64,000 bases of DNA from NCBI GenBank assembly GCA_018881555.1, contig JACAXG010000133.1:1-64000 (forward strand). The letters run 5' to 3'. The notes beneath the pieces are model-generated. The model saw only the letters and a program-made list of their open reading frames with translations. It did not search any database and had not been told where the DNA came from. Made by a program: the position numbers and the translations under genes. Below, piece after piece: positions 41,901-53,900 of this stretch. The DNA comes from Amblyornis subalaris. Taxonomy: Eukaryota; Chordata; Aves; Passeriformes; Ptilonorhynchidae. Within the stretch, counting starts at the first letter, position 1, and every line of letters starts with the position of its first letter.

Positions 41901-44900
41901 AACTTCAATCATTAATACAAGCTGAGGAATGTTCTCCTATCCACTTCTCTTTCACTCAAGGCACAAATGATTTCACTGCTCTACTGCAATAACCACCTAC
42001 CAATTCTCTAAAACATAATCCAAACACTTATGCCTGACCTCTTAACTTCATTCTCACTTCCCTCGTTTTCTGTATTGTATGCCCTGCAACTTGGTACCTC
42101 CTCCTTTGNAAAATTCCTACCACTCTTCCATTCTGTCACATCGGAACAGTGTTCTCTAGTTTCATAGTACATTAGTATTCTTTTTAATTCACCTTTAACA
42201 GTGTGATCAGAAAATCATGACAGAATTTTCCACTGCAAACAGCTCATAAAATCTGCATTCTTTTCCATTCTCATGGCAAAAGCATTCATCTAGGCTCTCA
42301 CTCTTTATANTTTTGCTACAACAAACTCTGGGTTTCTACATACTTCTCTTTCCCATCATTCAGCCTAAATTGTTGCCATAAAAATTGAGTTTCCATGTCT
42401 CAAATTTCGACTAAGGTTACTTTTCAAATTCTTTCATTTACTTCCTCTTAGTCTCCACACCAAATGTCAGACTGCAAAAACTCATTCCAGTAAGTTTCTT
42501 TGCTCTAGCGTTTTGCTCACAACTTCAGCCCAAGTCACACACGGTTTACCACCACTCTCATTTTTGGGACATTCTCCAAGTAGACTTAAGCCTGAAGCCC
42601 AGTCTGGCATTCCTCTATCCTTTCTTTCAATCCTTCAAAACAAACTCTTCCAGGCAGCATCCAAATCTTAATCCTTCCCATAATAAAGTGGTAGCTGAAG
42701 AGATGACAANGATGTAAAATATTTGACCAGCATTTTCTTAATACTGGGATCCAGACTCCAGTTTAGTATGCTAGCTTTATAAACACACAATACCACTTTC
42801 CCTGGCAAGCGTAGGGAAAGGCATCCACTCCTACTGAATGTAAGCTTTCATTTTCAAGAGTTTCATCTAAACATCTTTCTTGTGACTGCAGCTTTCTAAA
42901 TGCAAACCAAGACAGCGTCCTCCTGGATTTTACGTGCAGCTTCCACTACCACACTAGTGTGAGATGACAAAGCAGCAGATTTCTCATACCTACCCCTATT
43001 CCAAATAAACTTGAACACATGGATTATGAAAAAAACACTCCTTCTGTCTTTGCTGAAGGCCCTTCACAGGAGTTTAAGCTGTTGCCACAAAGAGCAAACT
43101 ATCACTCTTATTTCCAAACTGTCAGCTGGGACAAATGCATAATGTATTTTGCATATTTGTTTCAATTAGTTGAATTTTCTCTCTCAATATGACTATCTGA
43201 AGCCTGGTCTGGGATACCCATTATCACATAACATACATAGATATACTTTTTCACATTTTAAACAGAAATGGACACACAATACTAAAAAAATAACCCCTTC
43301 TAAACAACATATGGGATTAATTACCACTTCTCTTCAGTGATATGTTTATGCATAAAGTATGATAAGTAATCCAACTAATTTTGTAGTGGCTGATTAGAAA
43401 GCTACATTTAAAACTGAAACAGTTTTTCTTACTATGAAAACTTCTGACCCTTGCAGTCACCTAGGACAGGCTACTACTTTACAGTTCTTTTGTCCTGTTT
43501 TCCTCTCCTGACCTTTTTTGTTAATACTTTTTGTTCATTTACTGTTTTAAACATCCAGGACACAAGACATGTCTTCAAAGTCAGTGAATTTAAACTCAGC
43601 ACATATCGACAGAAAGAGATTACAAACCAAAGGCTGTAGAAAACCAGCAAAGTGGCTTGTGGATTCTGTCCATCACCTAACAAACAACTGGACACATTTC
43701 AAGAAACTGCCTCAATTTTGGCAGCACTTTTAACTATCTCAGAACTCAAAAGTGAATGGTCACTGCCTTAAAGGCTTCCTGTACAGATGGAGTTGGAAGG
43801 TTTCCCCAGCAGAGAAGAAAAAAACCTCCATGTTACATTTTTGTTATGTCTCTTATGAACAGATTTCACATTCTGAAAAAAAGTAAAGTAGGAATCTAAT
43901 ATAAACCACACATTAATGTAAGACTTGAAAAACATTCCTGAATTGTGAATCATCCATGCTGCCTTTAACTTCCACACCGTGAATTTTGCATTTTCTGCTC
44001 TGGCTTCACTAAGACCATATATTTGTTTGTGTTCTAGACTAACATGATCAATCTTAACAACATAAGCCACAAGAGTATTTTCATTTAAATCACCTGCACC
44101 GTATGCACTAGAGCCTTTAAACAAAATATCTTCCATTCAATAAAATGTAAAATTATAAGTTTATTTAAAACACTCCATTGTTGAAAACTACTCTAATGTT
44201 AGAATTTCACTATACACACTAAAGACTTGGGCATGTAGAGCTTTTCTAGTCCCTTCTGAGAGCAAGCCGACTACTACATAATATATGCTGGACGTGAGTA
44301 ATGAGAAACATGGAGGTTTTAATATTAGTTCTACACATGTTTTGATAAGAACAATAAATTCTAGTTGGGAGAGGCAGGATACTTTAACACTCAAAGCTGT
44401 TCTGTCTCTTCACAGTCACTGCTACCTTCCATTTCCCACAGTACTCAAGGATACAGCATACTGATGATGTCGGATGGTGTCTACAATGACATTTTTTTAA
44501 AAATTCTACAGGTAAAAGTAGCATGGGTTCCTTATTTAAACTGTATATCCTTAAACAAAACCTTAAATAACATTGCCGCATTTGCAAATCAGTGTATCTT
44601 CTAATGTTACTAGTGCTTTGTAAGGAAAAGTAGTTAACATTTTCAGAAGAATTTTAAAGTTAAACCCCTACAGCAAATAGCAGCTGGTAGTTAAACACCA
44701 AGCAGGATTTCCATACAAGGCTATCGTACTTACATTATTTGGTTTCAAACTAGGTCCAAAACTACAACTGTGGTAAGACCTAAAAAGGCAGTATAAGCTT
44801 TCTTCTCATGTGTCAACATCACCAGTTCGGGCAGATTTTCAGGATAAATAGGACAGGACTGGTGCATCTTGGTTAAGAAATGTCATTAGAACGGAAACAA

Positions 44901-47900
44901 TATTCAGAAATTTTGCTTGTTCTCCTGGAATGAGGGCACTAGTGCCCATTTTTGTACCTGACACAAAAGCAATCCACCTATCTTGAAAAAGTAAAAAGTA
45001 AATTGTTTTTTCTTCAAGCCATGCATTTTCTACTCAAACTATTTTAAAGCAATTCTACACTAATTTAACTGTTTTTACATGCAGGAGTGTAAATTAGAAA
45101 ACTCTTAACATATTTTGCTTCTAGGGATAGATAAATACACCTACATTACTGTGTGTCGTGTCTGCACATTATGTATCTGTGGTAATCAGTTGCTAAATGC
45201 ACTCTTCTCCTCAAAAGCCTATGTTGTCCAGCACTTGGGGGACCTGGGCCTCCTGGCTAGAGCTACTGGCTAGTGCTGACTGGAGAGCTGACAGTATCTG
45301 GTAAATACTGGAACTTCCCTCTTCCAGCCTTCTCTTATAGAAGGGCTTGGTAGCTGTGCAAAAAGAACACTCCACAATTTCATTTTCAAAAAACTGACCT
45401 CGGCCTACTGACCAGATATAGCCCAAAATACCACCCATGTAGCTCACAATAGTTTCCAGACTCCCAGGAGGCTCACAAGCTCTCCTATGCCATGTAACAA
45501 GATACATACTCATCACATTAATAAAATTATAGATGCATCTCCAGCCACGTAATGAGAGTGTGCCTGAATATCCTTGCAATACTCACTCCTTCACACTGAC
45601 ATCTTCCCAGGGTGGTGGTGGGGGCGTGTGCCTGCCTGATACTTTTCACTCCCAAGATGTTCAACCCTCAACTGGCATCGATGAAACAAAATGTTGGCAT
45701 TGTTTTTTCATGTTACAGACAGACTGGGACCATGAGACTGGGAACATCTGGTACGTTTATCCTGAATAATTCATTAGTATGTAAATATCTCATTTAGATA
45801 AAATATCAATTAGATAGCTAAAAATGAGGTAACTCCAGAAATGGAAACTAGACTAACATGATAATCCACCCATGCTTGTTTATATTGTTAAAGAATTCAG
45901 ACACACATTGCTGTGTGGGGACACCTGCACTATTATCAAGACATACCAGCAGTGTAGTTTCGTCTGCAGGGCAAGAAAATTCTTGCAGAACGGGTAAAAT
46001 TCTAAGGCTCCCCNGCTGGGTGAGAATTCTTAACAAGCGAAAAACAAAATCTTGCAAGAGAGCTTCTTCAACAATGAAGATATTGGCAAGAAAAGAGGGT
46101 ACCACTTCCACAGCATTCCTTGAAGACTCCTTGGAAAAAAACAGCTGGCATTTCAACTGACAGTAATGAACCAATATACATGTATCTCATAAAAAATGTA
46201 ATCAAATCAAGTTTCAGAACACTATCACCCTCTTTTCTGCTATTATTTGAAAGCCAGAACAAAGACTCAATACAGAAACAGTGGTTTGCTTTGGAAAGGC
46301 TCCACAAAGTCCTTTCTTATAAAAGTTTAAAATCCTGGAGCAATCAATGTTTCTCTGAAGAATGGTTCTAAAACTTATATGTTAATTGTTCCGTATGTGC
46401 TCTCTTCACATGACTTAGATATATTAACTCAGTTCTATTCAACCCCTTCAAAGAACACCCACCCCAGAAAAAATATATGCTTATATTTTTTTCATAGCTA
46501 AAAAAAAAGTATTAGATTATTTGTCCATCTATGCTGCCACTACATTATATATATTTTTATTCCAAACAACTGCTGCACATTTACTCCTCTTTATTTATAT
46601 TATCTTTTATAAAATTAAATATCTTTACATAAATAACATCCAGCCAGTAAGAACAGGAGGCTCAGGGAAGACCTTATTACTCTCTACAACTATCTGAAAG
46701 GAGGTCGGGGGCAGTCTCTTCTAACAAGCAATAGGACAACAGAAAACGGCCTCAAGTTGTGCCACGGAAAGTTTAGATTGATATTAGGAAAAATTTCATC
46801 ATGGTAAGGGTTGTCAAGCCTGCCCAGGGAAGGGATTAAGTCACCATCTCTGGAGGTATTTAAAAGACGTGCACATGTGGCTTTTATGGATATGGTTTAG
46901 TGATGCACTTGGCCAAGCTGGGTTACTGGTTGGACTTGATGATCTTAAAGGTCTTTTTCAACTTAAACAATTCTATGGTTCTACTCCATGTTTTAAAAAA
47001 AACCTTTGCAAAAGAAACAAAGTGCTTTATTTTTGAACACCACCGCTCTAATTTTATATTCCATGTTCATCTGTTTTGATATAGAACAAACAATTATCTT
47101 AACTATTGTACAGTGATATTCATAAGTTAACCTAAAACATTAAAATACTTAATTATTTCTACCATGTTAATCTCAAGGAATCTCTGCTGCAGTCATAGAA
47201 TAGGTATTAAATTTCAGCTGTAGCACAGTTATACTCAGTAATCTCCTTCTGCACACATAAGAATTAGAATGAAAACAAGCTAACACCCAACCAGAACAAC
47301 TATAACTGCATTGACAGTGTGGTAACAGCTTTTAGAAATACTTTGTTTTTTCCTTTCAAGTGTCAGTATATACAGTGCAGAGCACAAATCTAACCAAGAT
47401 TTTTCCATATTCAACCACCTGAGTAAATGCACCAAGCCAGGAACCTACGGATATGAAACAATCAATTCAGCAGTGACTGATAATCATTTATTCTCTCAAA
47501 GGAATACAAAAATTTTTGCACAGCTGCAAAAGANTAATTTTAGGTTCCTCTAAACTTGTTAAGTTTCCATGAAAAGGAGAGATGCTAAGAATTCATCAGA
47601 AGTAAAGCAGGACGATATAAACCATTTCATTATGTTAATATTTCTAGCCTTGTGTAAAAAGGACCTTAGCAAGGTGGTGAAATACATATATATAAAAACC
47701 ATATTCTTTAGATCAATTAGATGCTTGAACCACAGAATCCTATGCCAGTGTGCCAGTAATGCCAATGGAACTGCAAAATAAAAGATGTGCTTAAATTCAA
47801 CAGTTATTTGTCAGACACAGTCTGCTGTTTCTTTCATTCTTTTCTGATTGTGATCTGTAAGAAACCAGTCTCAAATGTCACTTAGTTCTTATTCAAACAG

Positions 47901-50900
47901 AGCAGTCCAGACATAGCGGCTGCACCAGCTGACTTAGCTGACCTAGGCCTAAAGTAAAAACAAACCCCTATAAATCATCAGATGTAAGCAATTGAATAGT
48001 GATCAATTTAATTAACTGAACAGCTTTCCAAAGTTTACTGTATTGTTTTAACCCTTCAGGTTTCTTCAAGAAAGGTAACTTGCAACTTGTATTCAAGGCC
48101 AAGATTTGGCCAGAGGGCTACATATTAATAGCTTTAGACACTTTAGATTCTCATTGACAAAACACAAATCCCACACATGAAAACCAGTTCTTTTCTTTTT
48201 TTCTAATTAATAGTATGATAGTAACCATTTTACTATGTGTTCCCTCAACAGGTTATTGAAACTACATCACAGAAAAAAAATCCAACTGATTTATTGTGAA
48301 AACATCAGGACTAAGATTTCCTTTAAAATTAACTTTTTTGGTTATGGGCCCTATATGCCTTTCACAACTTTATACTCGTATAACAAATGCTACACCAAGT
48401 AACCTACTCATTTCTTTCACACAAAACAATGAACACGGACACAGTCATGTGTCGCAATTATATGTATTAACTACTGACNTAAAAAATATGCCACACATTA
48501 AAATGGGCTCAGAAAGAAATTTCCAAGACATTGGCAAAACATCTTCTAACCTAGATACTTGTCCTGAAGCCTCAAGGGGATTTCCCTGTGTTGCCCACTG
48601 AAATTAATGGAATTCTGCCATGATTTAACACATCAGGATCTCCGCCAAGATGCATAATGACAGAGTATAAGTCTTGTTTTAAAGACAGCATTGCACAAGT
48701 TTGTGTAACATTTACTGATGTTTGTACAGTGCCTAGCACAACAGGACTGAGGCTTCTGGGCACTACCACAACATAAATTAATTCTAATGCAGTCTTTGTA
48801 TCTGAGGGAAGCACAAAAACTACAAGGATTAAGCTCAATTATACACATTTTAAAGAACCTACTAAATAATATGACATAATCAACTTCCTAACCACAAGCT
48901 GCTCTATTTCCAACTATTTCACTTTAATCTCTGTAATGCACACATTTCCATGAAACCTATAGANTGAGTTCCCCTAACTAGGGACAAAAGATCGATCTAC
49001 TTACAAAGACAGAAGAGTTATATTTCCAGAGACTGGTCCCAGATCTGGAATGACCTCCAGTTCATTGTTGTTCAACTTCCTATTAATATTACAAAAAGGA
49101 GAGTTAGCTTTGATNATAATCAGAAGTACGTACATTGGACTTGCTAAATTGCTGAACTGCGTCACCTTGAAATTAAAAATTAACTCCAGTTTCACAATGT
49201 AAAATATCAGAACAGTGAGTATCTTTGTTGTTCAAGCAACTATCCCTAGAGAAGTAACTATACAATTAGCATACACAAACACAGGTTGGGTATTTTTGGT
49301 TAGGGTTTTTGTTTTGGTTTGGTTTTTAATTAAGACAAATTAACTTACACTTCCTGAAGACTATGAAGGTGATCCAAGATACTGGTCTTGATTGAAGATA
49401 ATTTGTTGTGACTTAAGTCCCTATGAGGTTACAAAAACAAACAGCCTGTCAGCTCTGCCATACAATATCAGGCAAAGCAATACAATTTCAGTCCGAATTA
49501 TGTTATTACTTGTCTCCAAGTACATAAGACGACTTTTTTAGTTTAGTAAAATTAGAATAGAAACTCGTTTGCATATACAAGGTATAAATATAAAAATATC
49601 AAATACAAATACCTTGATCACTGCCAGCAGTGTCAAAGAAATTCCTGTATCTCTGAACAATGTAGAACTGTTCACTGGAATGTGTATCAGACCCATGGAA
49701 AACATCTTAAGATTTTGACTAATACACCAACAACCCTTCTCCCACATCCCTTCACAACAAAAGATCTGGCTAAAACAACCACTTGGTTACTTTAACAAGG
49801 AAAATTCATAAATCAATTGTCATTGCAGTGTCATTCCTTGGGCTAATCATAATATTTGTAACATTTACTCTTCTCACTCACGTCTCTAAAGCAACGCACA
49901 GATCACAAACACACAGTGACGACTGTCCATAAATCTCAATTGTATTTTCATGCTTTCATAAAATTCAAGACACCATTCCTACATAACCAAATTTAATGGA
50001 GATCTTAAGCAACAGCAGAAGAAAACAGACATAGCAAGGGCTAACTGTATTATGAGTTTTAAGATGTCCGTATACTAGTGATATCAATAGCATACTTAAA
50101 GATGTGAAGAAGTTGCTTCTACACTTAAGTTTGCGCCACTTTGTATTGAAGATTTCCAGTATATACTGATGTAGTTTATAAGCAATCTTCTTAGCACCTT
50201 TGCAGCATTTGCTACAAAACAAGCCAGGTACTAAAAATGCAACGCTGTTGACCACAAGAAATACTTTTCCTTACACTACCATGCATCTTTACCATATGCC
50301 CTCTCAAACATTTGACACCATACAACAGAGTCCAAAGAAATTTCTGTTGTAGCCTAAGAAGTACTGGAAACATCACAGAAATAAGAATGCCCATACAGTA
50401 AAAGGCAGAAAAGCTAACTGCAGGAACTCAAACCTGCACATCTATAAACACCTGCACAAGTGGTACAGACTGACAACTCATCTTGTAACCATGACTAGCT
50501 CTGATGAAGGCCTACCTCTTCTTAGTCACTCATCCACTCAAATGTGCACTTTTCTGTTCCCATACTACAGGCTGTCACTACCTCACCTGCATCAATCCAG
50601 CCATTTACAAGCATTTGTTCCAAGTTCAAACTCTGCACTTATCCAAGCTAGCAAACAAAAACTACATTGTTTTTAATGAGTTCTTAAGTTCACTCCAGTA
50701 AGTGTTTGTAACGCAGACATATAAAGAAATAAATCAGGACACCTCAGCAGTGAGCAACTGTACCATAAGGTAAAGGGTGCTTTTTGAAAAAAAAATTTCT
50801 CACACTTCATGGCACTTTTCCCTGTGCTAATTAAGCACTAAAGAGTCATCCACCATGCCTGGGGTCCTCATCAGGCCACACAGGCACGAAGTGCTATTTG

Positions 50901-53900
50901 AAATTGAACGTATGAGAAAACTACAGGATTCCTTACTTTTTCTGGGTAAGATGACTCAGTACAGTCATCCGTGCTGAGCATGCCGAACAGAGGCCTGACT
51001 GCCATGGATGTGTCTACTCTCCGTCTACAGTTCCGGGAAGTGAAGAAACCTGATGAACAGCATATCCTTGCTGCACACAGACAAGAACCGGCTTAAACAA
51101 AGCCAAATTCAGTGTTCTGCTCTGTGACTAAGCCCTGAAAAACCACAGATCCAGAGAACTCCAGTTTCTCTGCACCCACGACTCCATATCCTCAGATACA
51201 GGTGTAATGCTGCAACCCAGCCGGGCACCTAGCTTCCTTCAGCAGAACACGTGGGTAGTAAAACTGTGTTTTAGACTCCCCCAACTGACTTGTTCAACAT
51301 TGCCAGGACAGTCTGTCACTTTTGTCCTCTCTTGCAACTGGCAGTTAAAAAAAATAGTAATAATAAAAATCAAGTATAAAAAACAATTCCAGGCATGTAT
51401 GGGTATTAGAAGGGGTACTACCAGTACTCGGCTGCGAGGTGTGCTCTGAGCCAGCCAACTGGACCGGGCCCAGAAGGCTGCTGAGCTGTGGCACCAGCGC
51501 CTGGCTCAGGGCCACAGGCAGCGAAAAGAGATGTGCTGTGTTTCCCAAGTCAGGGCTGCACAGGGGAGGGCACAGGGCAGCCCTGCAGGTGCGAATGGCA
51601 TTTTCCAGCACAGAAGAAGCGGGCTGAGGGAGAGCCACCTGGAGAAGGGGAACATCCTCCACCACCTTCAGGTGGCCACAGAGGGGATGTTTTCAGAGAC
51701 CCAGCTCTGGACTCCAGCACCTAATACCTGTGCCTCCTTTCAGGTGTCTAAACTCCCTACAGATTTTCCTCTTAATGATGGAAAACCAATACAGTGCCAA
51801 TGTTTTCAAAAGCCCACAAATGTTAGTTTCACCATTATGATTTTGAGGTCTCCTGTATATAAGGTTAACCACACTTAAGTTAGAGTACTGCATCTTTCAT
51901 TACTTAAAAATCTAGTGAAAACATTCTCCTGACCTTACACTGGAGAAAAATTCCTTTGTTTAACATCTGAGGGCATTTGCTGCATGGATTTGAAATTCTC
52001 ACAGTGCAATCTTAAGCGTAAACGCTGAAAAAGTATGTTGCGACAAAAATCTAGACGGCAATCTCAGTGGGTCCCTTAAAGCAGAGTAGAGACAGTTTCT
52101 ACCCTTAAACTTAATTCAATATTTGGCTTTAGTCTGCAGAGATTATAAGAACCATGCAAATACACAGCCAAAATTCAGTTAAGTTATGGCTGTTAGTGCG
52201 TAGTATGTTACTCTTGTTCATGCTTCAGACAAGAAAAATTATTTCAACAAAGAGCTTTCAACATTAGTGCTAAAAACCTGCATTTCTTCATTTCACCTAA
52301 AAACTCTGCAAAAGGTTTATGTAAAGCATGTTTGCCTAAAGGACCTACCAGACAGTAAGACATGAGTAGATTTGTTCTGCTGGAGTTATAACATGTTAAA
52401 AAAAAAAAATCTGGCAGAGTCCTTAAACTATAAAAATCCTGCAATTACAACCACTGCTGTGCATGATCACCACACTGGAGCCAGACACTTTCACTCATAG
52501 CTCAAGCTCACATCCATCTGGAGTCTATCAAGGCAACCATGAGCGTAACTTACACTAGGTTTCAAACGACTTTTTTTTGTGTTTGTTTTTTAACACTAAA
52601 GATACATTCACATTTTCCAAGTAGCACCTACCGTAAAAAATACATACATAAAAATTTCTTATGCCTGGTTTACTTACAGCAGGTTGTCAAATACAAGTTG
52701 CAAAAAAAAAAAACCCCAAAGCAAAAGAACAACAAAAACCCCCAACTCTCTATACAATACTGAATTGCCTGTTTCATACAGTATACATGCTTGTCTACCC
52801 ATAGTTGGATAAAATATGTATTATAAATATTTTATTAAACATTATTTCAGTACTGCTGGCATAAGAAACTTCATGAAAATTCAGGGGAAAAAAAGTCTTG
52901 CAAGTTACATTTTAAGTTAAATCAGAGTGGTTGGACGTGAACCAAAAATATTTGCGTTTTACTAAAAGGTAAGTGAAGCTTAAGCCTGTTAAGTTTCTCC
53001 AACTTTCTCAAACTTACAAGCACTGGATCGGCAACATTTTTTAAATATAAAAGTCTATCATCCTAGTTGCATAGCTACAAGTACATTTCAGTCCAATGCA
53101 TTTCTCAACCTATCTTAAAACTAGTATGAAGAAAAAGTTGGAAAATTAAACACTATTTTTCCGTCACAGAAACGAAACTGACAATGTTCAAACATTATTA
53201 CTATGTGTTTTCCATTTCTGANTTTTCCTTGTCTGTTAAAACCACATTACAAGGGAGAAAATTCCCTGTTATTACTTTTGCTACTAGAATTTCGAAAGTC
53301 ATAGAAGATAGAACAGAACACACTCTGAAATGTCAGAATGCAGATTTATATTAAGAAATTTTTCATAGCAAATAATAAGCATACATACCTGTTCATCTCA
53401 CATTTCTAACAGAAGTGATTGGACATTTAAACAGAATTGCCTCCACTTGAAAAACCACACCATAGCTCTTGCAGCCCTCCAAGAATCTGTTCTACAAAAG
53501 TAACTACTTTTTATGTTCCATTATATTTGTAGGACCTTCTTTCATAACTCACAAGTCTCAGCATTAGCTGAAACTTAACTGAACATCAATGTTTGTGTGA
53601 TTAAAAACTGAAAGGAAGCCTAATGTATAGAGTAAGAGGGCAAGTGCTTCTTCACACATTTTATAGATACAACTTTTAGACTCTAACTTAATTTACAACA
53701 CTTAGCCACAATTATCATCTTCTTCCTTAGAGAACTCAGAAACCTGAGCCCCAAGTCAAATTTTAAAATGCAAATCCAGCAACAGCTCCTTAATCAGTCC
53801 CACTGGGGCTTATAGAGCTGCTAATTCAGCAGAAATCAGCAGAGCTGAAAAACAAAAAGCCAGGCTGTAGCTGTTTTAAGACACTGATCCAAAGTGACTC

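Noticed and set aside
45211..46174. Minus-strand ORFs of 108-122 codons in intron 3 as a possible nested gene
   Set aside because: No recognised domain, no clear splice or poly(A) structure, and an equally long opposite-strand ORF overlaps part of the region.
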